Positions 34,441-47,195 of a stretch of 64,000 bases of DNA are shown one piece after another. Origin of the DNA: Nicotiana tabacum (taxonomy: Eukaryota > Streptophyta > Magnoliopsida > Solanales > Solanaceae). The position numbers and the translations under genes were made by a program. Location of the stretch: positions 27,272,609 to 27,336,608 of the forward strand of contig NC_134100.1 in NCBI RefSeq assembly GCF_000715075.1, read 5' to 3'. Positions within the stretch are counted from its first letter, which is position 1, and each line of letters begins with the position of its first letter. The notes below the pieces were generated by a model. The model worked only from the letters and a program-made list of their open reading frames with translations, searched no databases and was not told the DNA's origin.

Positions 34441-35182
34441 AAGGATACATCTGTGCACCTGCAACAGTAAAACAACAAAAATCTCTATGTCCAAAACACC
34501 CCGTGGCCTATCCAAAACTCGCTCGAGCCCTTGGGTTTCCAAACCAAACATGCGTACAAGTCTAAAAACATCATACAGACTTGTTCGTGCGATCAAATCT
34601 CCAAAATAACACCTAGAACTACGAATTTAGCATCAAAATCAATGAAAATTTCAAGAACTCTTAAACTTTCTATTTCCACAACCGAGAGTCCGAATCACGA
34701 CATATAAACTCCGTTTCTTACCAAATTTCACAAATGTAACTTACATACCTTATCAAACTTGTACCGGGCTCCGGAACTAAATACGGGCCTGATACTATCA
34801 AAATCAAGCATTATTAAATTTCTAAAAACCGTTATATTTCTAGTTAAACAATTTTCTTCAAAAATTTATTTCTCGGGCTAGAGACCTCGGAATTTAATTC
34901 CGGGCATACGCCCAAGTCCCGTATTTTTCTACGGACCCTCTGGGACAGTCAAATCACGGATCCGGGTCTATTTGCCCAAAATGTTGACCGAAGTCAACTT
35001 AATTCAATTTCTAAGGCAAAATTTAGCATTTTCCTCAAATTTTCACATAAAGGCTTTTCGGATATACGACAGGACTGCGCACGCAAATTGAGGAGATACA
35101 CAAGGATGTTTTTAAGGCATCGAAACACAGATTTGACTTCTAAAATAAGAGATGACCTTTTGGGTCATCACATTCTCCACAT

Positions 35183-38100
35183 CTAAAACAACCGTTCGTC
35201 CTCGAACGAACATAGAAAAGTACCTGAGTCTGTGAAAAGATGGGGATATTGGCTCTGCATATCGGACTCGGACTCCCAGGTAACTGCCTCGATAGGATGG
35301 CCTCTCCACTGAACACGAACCGAAGGGTAACTCTTCGATCTCAGTTGATGAACCTGTCGATCTATATTAGTTATCGGCTCCTCCTCATAGGTCAAGTCCT
35401 TGTCCAACTGGACAGTGCTGAAGTCTAACGCATGGGATGGATCGCCGTGATACTTTCAAAGCATGAACACATGAAACACTGGATGTACAACTGATAAACC
35501 TGGCTGCAACGCAAGTTTGTAAGCCACCTCTCCCACTCGATCAAGGATCTCAAAAGGCCCGATGAACCTAGGGCTTAGCTTTGCCTTCTTCCCAAATCTC
35601 ATCACGCCCTTCATGGGCGACACCCAAAGCAACACTCATTATCCGACCATGAATGCCACATCACAAACCTTACGGTCGGCATAACTCTTCTGCCTGGACT
35701 GAGTTGTACGAAGCCTTTTCCAAGGCATTGTGAACTAAATCTGTACCCAACAATCGAGCCTCTCCCGAATCAAACCACCCAACTAGCGACCGACACCGCC
35801 TACCATATAATGCCTCATAGGGAGCCATCTGGATGCTCGACTGATAATTGTTGTTGTAGGCAAACTCTGCTAACGGCAGGAACTGATCCCAAGAACCTCC
35901 AAAGTCAATAACACATGCTCGAAGCATATCCTCCAAAATCTGAATAGTACGCTCGGACTGTCCGTCCGTCAGAGGATGAAATATTGTGCTCAACTCGACC
36001 CACGTACCCAACTCACACTGCACTGCCCTCCAAAAATGCAAGGTAAACTGTGTACCTCGATCAGAAATGATAGACACGGGCACTCCATGAAGACGAACGA
36101 TCTCATGGATAAAAATCTCTGCCAACATCTCAGAACAATAGGAAACTGCCACAGGAATGAAATGTGCCGACTTAGTCAGCCTATCCACAATAACCCACGC
36201 TGTATTGAACTTCGTCTAAGTCTATGGGAGTCCAACAACGAAGTCCATAGTGATACGCTCCCACTTCCACTCAGGAATCTCAATCTTCTAAAGCAAACCA
36301 CTAGGTCTCTGATTCTCGAACTTTACCTGCTGACAATTCAAACACCGATCTACATATGCAACAATATCCTTCTTCATCCTCATCCGTGAATAATGCTGCC
36401 GCAAGTCCTGATACATCTTAGCGGCGCCCAGATGAATAGAATACCAGGAACTATGGGCCTCCTCTAGAATCAACTCACAAAGTCCATCCACATTAGGCAC
36501 ACAAACTCGACCCTGCATCCTCAAAACTTCATCATCTCCAACTGTAACCTGCTTGGCACGTCCGTGTCGCACTGTGTCTCTAAGGACAAGCATATAAGGA
36601 TCATCATACTGTCGATCTCTAATACGCTCAAATAATGAAGAACGAGCGACGGTGCAAGCTAGAACACGGCTGGGCTCAGAAACATCCAACCTCACGAACT
36701 GATTGGCTAAAGCCTGAACATCCAAAGTAAGCAGTCTCTCACTGACTGGAATATACGCAAGGCTGCCCATACTGGCTGACTTACTGCTCAAAGCATCGGC
36801 CACCACATTGGCCTTTCTAGGATGATACAAGATGGTGATGTCATAGTCATTCAATAGCTCCAACCACCTCCAATGCCTCAAATTTAGCTCCTTCTGCTTG
36901 AACAAGTATTGCAAACTTTTGTGATTCGTGAACACCTCACATGACACGCTATATAAATAGTGCCTCCAAATCTTCAGCGCGTGAACAATGGCTGCTAGAT
37001 CCAAATCATGAACTTGATAATTCTTCTCGTGGATCTTCAACTGTCGCGAAACATATGCAATAACCTTGCCATTCTGCATCAAGACCGCACCAAGTCCAAT
37101 ACGAGATGCATCACAATATATTGTATATGGCCCTGAACATATGGGCAATACCAACACTAGCGCCGTAGTCAAAGCTATCTTGAGCTTCTAAAAGCTCGCC
37201 TCACACTCGTGCGACCACCTAAACTAGGCACCCTTCTAGGTCAACCTAGTCATCAGGGCTGTTATAGATGAAAACCGCTCCACAAACTTACAGTAATAAC
37301 CCGCCAAACCCAAGAAACTCTGGATCTCTGTAGCTGATGTGGGTCTAGGACAGTCCTTGACTGCCCCAATCTTCTTAGGACCCACCTGAATACCCTCTAT
37401 TGATACGACGTGACCCAGCAATGCTACTGAACTCAACCAAAACTCACATTTTGAAAACTTAGCATACAATTGGCTGTCTCTCAGAGTTTGAAGAACGACT
37501 CGAAGGTGTTGTTCATGCTCCTCTCGACTGTGGGAGTAGATCAAGAAATCATCAATGAAAACAATCACAAAAGAATCCAGACAAGTCTTGAACACCCGGT
37601 TCATCAAATCCATAAAAGCTGCTGGGGCATTTGTCAACCCAAATGACATCACTAAAAACACATACTGCCCGTACCGAGAACGAAAAGCTGTCTTAGGGAC
37701 ATCAGATGCCCTAATCCTCAACTGATGGTAGCCAGACCTCAAATCAATCTTCGAAAACACCCTGGCACCCTGAAGCTGATCAAATAAATCATCAATCCGC
37801 ACCAATGAATACTTGTTCTTGATGGTGACTTTGTTTAACTGCCGATAATCTATGCACATCCTCATCAATCCATCCTTCTTTTTAATAAACAACACTGGTG
37901 CACCCCAAGGAGAGACACCAGGTCTAATAAATACCTTATCAAGCAGTTCTTGCAACTATTCTTTTAGTTCTTTCAACTCTGGCAGAGCCATACGATATGG
38001 TGGAACAGAAATAGGCTGAGTGCCCGGAGCCAAATCAATGCAAAAGTCAATATCCTTGTCGGGTGGCATCCCCGGTAGGTCTGAAGGAAATACCTCGGGA

Positions 38101-38790
38101 AACTCCCGAACAACTAGCACAGAATCCATAGAAGGAACCTCAGCACTGGAATCACGAACATAAGCCAAATAAGCCAAACAACCCTTCTCGACCATATGCC
38201 GAGCCTTCATATAAGAAATAACCCTACCAGTAGAATGACCAGGAGTCCCTCTCCACTCCAAACGAGGCAACCTCGGCAATGCTAAGGTCATGGTCTTGGC
38301 ATGACAGTCCAATATAGCATAATAATGTGACAACCAATCCATCCCCAAATGACATTGAAGTCAACCATATCGAGGAGTAGAAGATCTACACTAGTCTCAA
38401 AACCCCTAATAACAACCACACACAAATGGTAGACACGATCTACAACAATAGAATCACCCACCAGCGTGGACACATATACGAGAGAACTCAAAGAATCATG
38501 AGGCATAACCAAACATGAAGCAAAATAAGAAGACACATAGGAGTATATAGACCTCGGATCAAACAGAACTGAAGCATCTCTACTACAAACCAGAATAGTA
38601 CCTGTGATAACTGCATCGAAGGACTCAGCCTCAGGTATGGCTGGGAAAGCATAACATCGGGGATGGGCCCCACCACTCTGAACTATCCCTGGGACGGCCT
38701 CCTGCTGGCTGGCCTCCACCTCTAGCTGCCTGACCTCTACCTCTAACGGCCTGACCTCCACCTCTAACACATCGACCCTACCTCTAGCTG
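35183..38790 (-). pseudogene. pol: pol of gypsy element 2 (protease to chromodomain), few breaks
   Basis: The minus-strand order is as follows. Protease (about 38660-38300) has FDPRSIYSYVSS, where relatives read FDPGST, so the flap-side Gly is Arg. RT (37955-37236) has [29 protein letters not shown] and FIDDFLIYS and is otherwise complete. RNase H (37172-36760) has [10 protein letters not shown] and [11 protein letters not shown]. Integrase has its zinc region ([21 protein letters not shown]), [16 protein letters not shown] and an intact third acidic residue (SERT; Glu codon 35954-35952). The chromodomain is at 35407-35183. Stops or shifts remain at about 38290, 37955, 37235, 37190, 36287, 36215 and 35700. 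The copy is inactive but much better preserved than element 1. Confidence 0.87.
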
Positions 38791-38859
38791 GCTGAGCGGG
38801 CGGTAGAACACCCGGTACCGGAACTATGGCAGGATAACCTTGATGCTAAGAACTATTCG

Positions 38860-40208
38860 AGGCTTGATGGCAAAATCTAGCATTGTGCCTCGGGTCACCA
38901 CAAGTATAACAAGACTTCGGCTGCTAAGACTGCTAACCTTGAAACTTACCCTAACGGCCTGAGTAACCACCTTGAAAACTCTGGAGCGGAGGTGCACTGG
39001 TAGGAGCTGGTGGTGCACTATAGGGTAGCTGATCAGAATACTGCATATGAGAACCGCGACCACCTAGAGCACTGTGAGAAGCCTGAAGTGCTGAATGAAA
39101 TAGCATGGGAGGATGGCCCCTACCAAAAGAATCCCTGCCTCCAGATGAGGCACCACTAAATCTGCCAGAATGACGAGGCCTCTTGTCAGACCCCTGACCG
39201 CTCCCCTGAGCTAGAACCATCTCAACCCGCCTGGCCACATTGGCTACATCCTGAAAAGAAATCTCGCTCCCTGTCTCCTTAGCCATCTGCAATCTAGTAG
39301 GCTGAGCGAATCCCTCAATAAACCTCCCCACCCTCTCTCTCTCGGTGGGGAGTATCAGAAGAGAATGACGAGCCAAATCAATATACCTCGTCTCGTACTG
39401 GGTGACAGTCATAGAACCCTACTGAAGACGCTCGATTCGCCTGTGGTACTCCTCTCTTTGAGTGACGGGAAAGAACATCTCGAGAAATAGCTGCGAGAAC
39501 TGGTCCCAAATGAGAGCTGGTGACCCAGCTGGTTTGGCCAAACAATAATCTCTCCACCATTTCTTGGCGGAACCTGACATACGGAAAGTAGCAAAGTCGA
39601 CCCCATTGATCTCCACTATCCCCATGTTCCGTAGAACCTCATGATAGCTGTCCAAATAGTCCTGGGGATCCTCTAAAGATGTACAACCATAGGTAGTAGT
39701 GAAAAGCTTGGTGAACCTGTCTAATCTCCACAAAGCATCAGAAGACATAACTGATCCATCACCGGCCTGATCTACAATACCCGGTGGAACTACAACCAAC
39801 TGGCTGAGCTGCTGGAGTCTGAAACTGGGGAGCCATCTGCTCCGGAGTGCGAGTAGCGGAAGTCTGTGCTCCTCCCCCAGCCTGAGAGATAGCTGGTGCT
39901 AGAGGAAGTATGCCTGCCTGAGTGACACTCTCCATAAGGCCCACTAGACGGACTAGAGCAACCTGGAGTATCGGAGTAGCGATGAACCCCTTTGGAACCT
40001 GAGCTGGCCCCGCTGGAACGGTCTGGGCCGGAACCTCATCATCAAACTCTACCTGAGGCTCCGCCACTGGTGCTACTACTCTGGGCTGAGCTTTGCCCTT
40101 GCCTCAGCCTCTAGCACAGCCTCATCCTCGTCCTCTACCCCTTTTAGGAGTTGCCGTTGGGGGCTCGGGCTGCTGATCAGCTGATGAAGCGGTACGTATT
40201 CTCGCCAT
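38860..40208 (-). pseudogene. gag: gag of gypsy element 2
   Basis: The frame starts at ATG 40208 (MARIRTASSADQQPEPPTAT), has stops near 40100, then runs well: AEPQVEFDDEVPAQ, the core SSDALWRLDRFTKLF and WWRDYCLAKPAGSPALIW (39750-39520), and FAQPTRLQMAKETGSEISFQ (about 39310). A zinc knuckle C-x2-C-x4-H-x4-C (CYTCGDPRHNARFC) lies near 38910. Frame changes near 39800, 39415 and 38950 break it. A later stretch repeats LEVEVR three times (about 38770-38690), a small coding tandem repeat before the protease. Confidence 0.8.
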
Positions 40209-40390
40209 CTGTGAAAGAACAGAGTAGAAATTCATTAGCATTGAGAAATCAAATCGCACGACAGAGATGAATAGATGTGAAACTGTTCCTAACTCTGTAG
40301 CCCCTAAGGGATAAGCACAGATGTCTCTGTACTGATCCCTCAGACTCTATTAAGCTTTTCCGTGAATTGTGAGACCTAAGCAATCTAGAG

Positions 40391-40402
40391 CTCTGATACC
40401 AA
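40391..40402 (-). promoter_or_regulatory. Primer binding site of gypsy element 2
   Basis: Read on the minus strand TTGGTATCAGAG, complementary to the 3' end of initiator tRNA-Met. It adjoins the end of the right LTR, whose last base is changed (AGTCAC at 40405 where TGTCAC is expected). Confidence 0.88.
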
Positions 40403-40404
40403 CT

Positions 40405-43350
40405 AGTCACGACCTGAATTATTCACCGTCGGGACCGTGATGATGCCTAACATTGTACTCGCAAGGCAAGCCAACGTTATAAATTATTTTACCTTTTTCT
40501 TTTATCTTTTAACAATTCACAAGTTAACAAAAGTAAATCAACGGAATAAATGCGGAACAATTAGAATTTAACAGATTATCTTAATACTAATAACGAAACC
40601 GCAATAAAACTCCACCCAGAACTGGGGTCACAACTCACGAACGGTCTACGAATACTACAAACAATAGTTTGAACAAAGAAATGTACATATGTTTTGAAAG
40701 TAGATAAACAGAAAAGAAATAGGATAGAAGGGGACATCAGGGCTTGCGGACGCCTGCAGAACTACCTTGGGTCTCCAATGGACTGAAGGCAGCTACCCAA
40801 TCTCTACTCACAAGGTCCGACACTAAGATCTGCACAGAAAGTGCAGAGTGCAGTATCACTACAACTGACCCCATGTACTAGTAAGTATCGAGCCTAACCT
40901 CGGCGAAGTAGTGACGAGGCTGGGACACGACAACCAACATAAACCTATGCAGTTAAACAATATACTAACAGAATAACAATAATAGAAGCTAAACACAATT
41001 AATGGGAAGGGGCAACATGCTATGGGGGTACTAGAATAAGAAAATCACAGTAATAACGGAAATGAAACAATTAAAGCACATGAACCAATAACATCAATTA
41101 ATCACATCAAATCGAAAATTCACGGATCACCCTTCGTACTTTTACTATCAATCCTCACCATGCAATCAATAATAAAAATGTGCATGGCATCACCCTTCGT
41201 GCTTTATCACTCTTCCTCACCATATGAATAATAGAAATATGCACGACATCACCCTTCGTACTTTATCTCTCTTCCTCACCATATGCATCAATATAAATGT
41301 ACATGTACACCACATCACCCTTCGTGCTTTATCACTCTTCCTCGCCATATGCATAAGTATGAATGTGCATGGTATCACCCTTCGTGCTTTATCCTTCTTT
41401 CTTCACCCAAGCAGTAGAAACAATAACATCACGACAAGGGAATCAACAATAGAAACAATAACATCCCGGCAGGGGAATCAGCTATAACCAATCTCGTTTC
41501 AATAGTTAACTTTACAAAATAAGTCTCAACTTGAGTCAATACTCAACAATGGTCAACTACCAAGAAAAAATCATAAGTCTTGTTCCACATGGATAATCAT
41601 CAATTTAAGCATGAACAATACATAATAAGAGTCACAACAATCATAGTACAAGACTCACTTGCATGCTCGACACCAATATATAGATACTCGTCACTACACT
41701 TATACGTCGTACTCAACACTAACACGTAGAAAATAAGACAACAACACCTATTCCCTCAAGCTAAGGTTAGACCAAATACTTACCTCGATTCCATTGCCAA
41801 AATCAAGCCTCAAATACTGCTTTCCCCTTAGTTTTCACTTCCAATCCGCCCGAATCTATTCATAATTTACTTATTAATATTAATTGAAGCTAAAGAAACC
41901 AATTCAAATGAAAAATTATAGATTTCCCAACATTTTTCCCCAAAAGTCAAAACCCGACCCTGGGCCCGCTTGGTCAAAACTCGAAGTTTGGACCAAAACC
42001 CGATTGCCTATTTACCCACTAGTCTGGATATGTAATTAGTTACGGAATCCGACCCCAAATCGAGGTCTAAATTCGCAAATTTACAAAATCCCCAATTTCC
42101 CAAAATCCCTAATTTCTACTCTTAAAGAACAAGATTTAGCCCTAAAAATCTAATGGGTGTTGATGGAAAATGAAAGAGATGAGTTTAACCACTTCAAAAA
42201 TCGCCCAAGGTCGGATTCTATGGAAAAAAGATATGAAATTTTGGTCTAATCCCGACCTAGGTTCTGTTTTAAAATCACTAGACAGGTCTTCTTCACGTTC
42301 GCGAGAAGCTTGTCGCGTTCGCGAACAGTAGTCCTATCAACCTTCACATTTGCGAGACACACTACGCATTCGCGAAGGTATTTCCCCCTAACCTTCTCGT
42401 TCGCGAGCCGCTGGCTGCGTTCGCGTAGTGTATCAATCCCCTCCCCCAGGTCCCTGCCAAAATGGCCTTCGCATTCACGATATCCAGGTCGCGTTCGCGA
42501 AGGGTAACGCCCCCAACGCTCTGCGTTTGAAACTTCTGCCTCGCGTTCGCGTAGAAGGAATTTTCCCTCAAACAATTTTACTATTCGCGTTCGTGAGAGT
42601 TCCTTCGCGAACGTGAAGAAGGATACGTTTGTGCACCTGCAACAGCAAAACAACAGATATCTCTAAGTCCAGAACACCCCGTGGTCTATCCAAAACTCAC
42701 TTGAGTTCTCGGGGTTCCAAACTAAACATTCATACAAGTCTAAAAATATCATACGGACTTACTCGCGCGATCAAATCGCCAAAATAACACCTAGAACTAC
42801 GAATTTAGCATCAAAATCAATGAAAATTTCAAGAACTCTTAAAGTTTCTATTTCCACAACCGAGGGTCCGAATCACGTCATATAAATTCCCTTTCTTACC
42901 AAATATCACAGATGTAACTTACATATCGTATCAAACCTGTACCCGGCTCCGGAACCAAAATACGGGCCCGATACTATCAAAATCAAGCATTGTTAAATTT
43001 CTAAAAACCATCATATTTCTAGTTAAACAATTTTCTTCAAAAATTCATTTCTCGGGATAGGAACCTTGAAATTCAAATCCGGGCATACGCCCAAGTCCAA
43101 TATTTTCTACGGACCCTCCAGGACCGTCAAATCATGGGTACGGGTCCGTTTACCCAAAATGTTGTCCGAAGTCAACTTAATTAAATTTTAAAGGCAAAAT
43201 TTAGCCTTTTTCTCAAATTTTCACATTAAGGCTTTTCGGATATACGCCCGGATTCTGCACACAAATTGAGGAGGGACAAAATGAGGTTTTTAAGGCCACA
43301 TAACATAGATTTGACTTCTAAAATAAGAGATGACCTTTTAGGTCATCACA
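40405..43350 (-). repeat. 5' LTR of gypsy element 2
   Basis: Starts on the minus strand TGTGATGACCTAAAAGGTC and ends ...GTCGTGACT. Its U5 part resembles that of element 1 (TGCACTCTGCACTTTCTGTG, then GACCCCAGTTCTGGGTGGAG). It carries the CATCACCCTTCGTGCTTTAT array (41120-41400), a CCCGGCAGGGGA motif (near 41465) and the CGCGTTCGCG island (42290-42620). Confidence 0.88.
42290..42620. repeat. LTR island of TTCGCGTTCGCGAA-type inverted repeats (5' LTR, element 2)
   Basis: Copies of (T)TCGCGTTCGCGA and decayed forms (CGCATTCGCG, CACGTTCGCG) spread over 330 bases. It lacks the 20-bp tandem of the partner LTR. Many differences are C-to-T or G-to-A at CpG, as expected after methylation. Confidence 0.85.
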
Positions 43351-43354
43351 ATAC

Positions 43355-46300
43355 CAAAGAAACTTGTTATAAGCTACATGGATATCCACCTGGCTTTAAA
43401 GGAAAGAGGAATTAACTGTACAGACGAGGAAATGCAGTGGTGAGTGACAACAATCATGGTCAAGAGAATGCCATGTCCAAAGGTAGGGCTGAAGTACATC
43501 AAGGAATGGCTAATTTCTTCACTGAAGAGCAATATGGGCAGATAATGAGGTTGTTGAACAAGGAGAAGTCAGAGGATCACATGGCTAACATGGGAGGTAA
43601 TGATGCTTCATAATTTTTTGAAATTCAGAGATCCTTGGATTATAGATACTGGAGCAACTAATCATATGACTTCAAATCATAATTTGTTGAATAATGTGGT
43701 CAATTTACTTGAACATAAGCGAGGTAATGTGCAGCTTCCAAATGGTAAGTCTGTCCCTGTCACCTATCAAGGAAGTTACAATCTCACAGGTCCTGGAACA
43801 CACAGAATGTTGGAAAAAAGTTCACTGAGCACTACAACTCCCTTGTTAACAAGGGAGTTGTAGTGCTCAGTGAACTTTTTTCCAACATTCTGTGTGTTCC
43901 AGGACCTGTATACAAGGAGGGTGAAAGGCATTGGTAAGGAGAGATGTGGCCTTTATCTGTTGATCCCAAGGAAGATTGACAAGAATAAGGAAGCACAAAT
44001 AATTAGGAATTATCTTGCAGCAGAAATGAAGACTGATATATTCACCTAGAATAAAAAGCTTGGACACATACCTGTAGTGGTCATGAAGAAGCTGGATCTT
44101 TTGAAGAATAAGGAGATATCAATTTGTAGTTTTGAAAGATGTACTGTATGTCCATTGGCTAGACAAACAAGTAAACCATTTACTCTTAATAACAGTAGAG
44201 CTACAAAGATTTTTCAATTAGTTCATGTGGACATTTGGGGACCATATAAAGTTCATACATATAATAAAAATAGGTACTTTCTAACACTTGTAGATGATCA
44301 CTCAAAGAAGATTTGGGTACTTCTGATGAAATTGAAAAGTGAAACCCTTGTCTTGTTGAGATCCTTTTTTAAATTAGTGCATGTGCAATTTGGAAAGGAT
44401 GCTAAAATGCTGAGAACTGATAATGATGTAGAATTTTTTATCACAGAGTGTAGAGATTTCTTAGCAGGTTGTGGTGTCATCCATCAGAGCAGTTGTCCAC
44501 ACACTCCACAACAAAATAGAGTGGTGGAGAGGAGACACAGGCACATTTTGGAAGTTGCAAGATCCTTAAGGTTTTAGGGAAACATCCCATTGTATTTCTG
44601 GGGAGATTGTGTACTGACAACAGTCTACCTCATCAACAGAGTACCCTCCTCAGTTATAGGCGACATGTCTCCATATGAAGTTTTTCATAAGGCCAAGCCA
44701 AGTTTGTTACATCTAAGGACCATGGGTTGTTTATGTTATGCTACAATCACAGAGAAGGTTGATAGGTTTTCACCAAGAGCAATAGCTGCAGTTAAAATGG
44801 GATACTCAGAATCACAGAAGGGTTACAAGCTGTATGTTCCCAAGGGGAAGAAGTTCTTTGTGAACAGAGATGTGACCTTTAGTGAAGACATCTTTCCTTT
44901 TCAATCTATGAAGAGAACAACAGACACTCCTTTGTTTCTGGAATTGCAGGATGATCAGACAGTCCATCAAGCTAGTCCTACTCATGTGGAAACTCAACAT
45001 ACAGAGAAGGTGACTGACATACAAAGTACATCCACCATGCCTGCAGTATCACTTGAGAATCAACATATGCCACAAGTCGAACAGACTAATGAGAATGAGG
45101 TAGTAGCAGATGCTGATCAAGCCTCTAAAGTCCAACAGTCCATTGCAGAACCTGAACTATAGCCCAGAAGATCTTCAAGAGATTCTTGACCTCCAACATG
45201 GCTGAAAGATGATGTTTGTCCAGGCAAAAGAAGTTCTTACTCAAATTGTGTGTATCCTTTGTTCAATTACCTAAGTTATAACTCTGTTTGAAAAGAGTAT
45301 AAGTCCTTCTCAGCTGTTGTATCAGCGGAAGAACCTACATCTTTTGTGGAGGTTATGAAGGATCCTAGATGGGTTGAGGCAATGAAGGCAGAGGTTGATG
45401 CTCTTGTTCTGAATAATACCTGGGAGGTAGTTGACATACCTAAAAGGAAAGTTCCTATTGGGTGCAGATGGGTGTACAAGATAAAATATAAATCAAATGG
45501 GGAGGTTGAAAGGTTCAAAGCTAGGCTGGTTGCTAGGGACTATAGCCAACAGGAGGGTCTAGATTATCAGGAGACCTTCTCTCTAGTGGTGAAAATGGTT
45601 ACAGTAAGGGCAATCATTTCCTTGGCTGCTATTAATCAGTGAAGCCTTTACTAAATGGATGTCTGTAATGCCTTTCTTCAGGGTGACCTGGAAGAGGAAG
45701 TTTACATGCAGCTCCCACCTGGTTTTGGTAGTCAAGGGGGGAATAAGGCTTGTAGGCTACTCAAATCACTTTATGTGCTTAAACAAGCATCAAGACAATG
45801 GAACTTGAAGCTTATAGAAGCCTTTTTACAAGCAGGATTTTCCCAAAGCAAACATGATCATTCTCTGTTTATTCTAAGAAAGCACAACAGACTTGTTATC
45901 ATTCTTGTCTCTGTTGATGATCTCCTGATCACAGGAGGTGATGAAACTCTAATACAAAAAGCCAAAACTATACTGCACAAGGCCTTTAAGATTAAAGGCT
46001 TGGGGTCATTAAAGTACTTCTTGGGAATATAAGTAAGTAGGTCTCAGAAAGGCATATTGTTGTGTCAGAGGAAGTATGAAGTTGAGCTCATAGCTGAGTT
46101 GGGATTGACAGGCTCAAAGCCAGCTGTAACACCAATGGAGCATAACAGAAAGCTAACAACTGTGGAATATGATGCACATTGTGATCTAAATGATGATTCA
46201 CAACTTACAAATATGAAAGAGTATCAAAGGCTCATAGAGAAGCTTCTTTACTTAATACTGACAAGGCTTGATATTACATATACAGTGCAGCCTTGAGCCA

Positions 46301-46760
46301 ATTCATGCAAGCACCTAAGAGATCTCATCTGGAAGTAGCATACAGTTTGGTAAGGTACATTAAAAGTGAGCCAGGTCTAGGCATTCTAATGAGTGCAATA
46401 GGTGACATGACCTTGAGAGCATACAGTGATGTAGACTGGGCTAGTTGCCCATTTTAAAAAAAATCTGTGACAGGGTATTTGGTGAAGTTTGGTGACTCAT
46501 TGATATTATGAAAAAAACAGAATATAATTGCAAGGAGTTCAACAGAATCAGAATATAGAAGCATGGCAATGACAGTTTCTGAATTGATCTGGTTATTTGG
46601 AGTGTTCAAAGAGCTAGGAATTGCAGTTGCTACTTCTATTCAGTTCTTCACAGATAGCAAACCAGCAATGCCAATAGCCAACAATCCAGTATTTCATGGC
46701 GCACCAAGCATATAGAGATTGACTGTCATTTTATAAGGGAAAAGGTACAAGAAGGATCGA
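43355..46760 (+). pseudogene. pol: copia gag-pol fragment, broken
   Basis: The first codons give a zinc-knuckle-like CYKLHGYPPGFKGKRN (end of gag). Protease has the active-site triad in IIDTGATNHMTS (about 43635). The 124-bp palindrome at 43786-43909 then replaces part of the protease/pre-integrase region, and reading resumes as FFPTFCVFQDLYTRRVKGIG. Integrase (44080-44577) has DIWGPY, LRTDNDVEF and the third acidic residue in VVERRHRHILE. It ends at a stop (44575) and continues in the next frame (WGDCVLTTVYLINRVPSSV). RT (45346-46032) has WVYKIKYKSNGEVERFKARL, MDVCNAFLQGDL and the catalytic SVDDL, where Tyr is usual instead of Ser. RNase H shows YSDVDWASC and STESEYRSMA (46420-46560). At least seven stops or shifts. 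Confidence 0.87.
43786..43909. repeat. Perfect 124-bp palindrome
   Basis: Two 62-base arms meet with no spacer at GTTAAC (centre 43847/43848), and every base pairs. The right arm encodes genuine pol sequence in the reading FFPTFCVFQDLY; the left arm is its inverted copy and encodes nothing expected. Relatives have about 30 residues between the protease strand and this block that are absent here. Confidence 0.97.
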
Positions 46761-46888
46761 TCCATCATGTATATGTTCCAAAAGAAGAACAAGAGGCAGA
46801 TATATTGACCAAAGGACTTGGCAATGTGCAACATTATCATTTACTGTCCAAGCAAGGTGTTTTGAATATTTTTACAGCACCTAGCTTG

Positions 46889-47195
46889 AGGGGGGGGGGG
46901 TATTGAGATGAAGAAGATAACAGCTGGTGACAGCTGTGAATTTCACGGCTTAGTGGGTGCGCATGCTATAGGATGACAGTTGTGTAATGTTAGCCTAGTT
47001 AATTATGTTAGTTAGCTAGCTAATAGATTAAGTTAATTAGCTTCCAAAACGTGTAATATATATATATATAGCTTGGCTTTGTAAATGATTCATTAGAGTT
47101 TTTAATACAATTGAGAGTTCCCTTCTAGGATCGACCTTCTCTTCTTCGATACATTCAGGAGCTCAAATCTCACTCTTCAATAGCGAGATTTAACA
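46889..47195 (+). repeat. 3' LTR and polypurine tract of the copia element
   Basis: AG followed by a run of 11 G (46890-46900) is the polypurine tract. The LTR starts TATTGAGATG (probably from TGTTGAGATG) and ends ...GATTTAACA at 47195. GTAATATATATATATATAG at about 47060 may serve as the TATA region. Length about 295 bases. Confidence 0.8.

Larger units (their letters stand above)
32119..35172 (-). repeat. 3' LTR of gypsy element 2 (chimeric)
   Basis: From about 32690 to 35172 it matches the other LTR well. It holds the array with CATCACCCTTCGTGCTTTAT (32930-33210), the CCCGACAAGGGA motif (near 33275) and the TTCGCGTTCGCGAA island (34120-34440), and ends in TGGGTCATCACA. From 32119 to about 32690 it is different. 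The segment 32300-32690 reads on the minus strand like U3/R of another LTR family, with CATATATAAAGGG as TATA box. 32119-32300 ends in TGTCACAACTCTAACC, closer to the LTR end of element 3. Confidence 0.82.
32119..43350 (-). mobile_element. Gypsy element 2: Tekay-type chromovirus with mismatched LTR ends
   Basis: On the minus strand it runs from its 5' LTR (43350-40405) through primer site, gag, protease, RT, RNase H, integrase and chromodomain to the 3' LTR (35172-32119). It is closely related to element 1 in protein sequence and LTR layout, and in better condition. The U5 ends of its two LTRs are not homologous (32119-32690 against 40405-40880), and the flanks, GACAA on the left and ATACC on the right, do not match. 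The right flank is copia pol while the left flank is not copia. Together these suggest a product of recombination between two elements rather than one simple insertion. Confidence 0.88.
43351..47195 (+). mobile_element. Ty1/copia element, 5'-truncated, with 3' LTR
   Basis: Contains the end of gag, protease, integrase, RT and RNase H in copia order, a G-run polypurine tract and a ~295-bp 3' LTR. The 5' LTR and most of gag are missing because the sequence starts exactly at the LTR of gypsy element 2. No copia sequence lies on the far side of that element. Confidence 0.9.
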
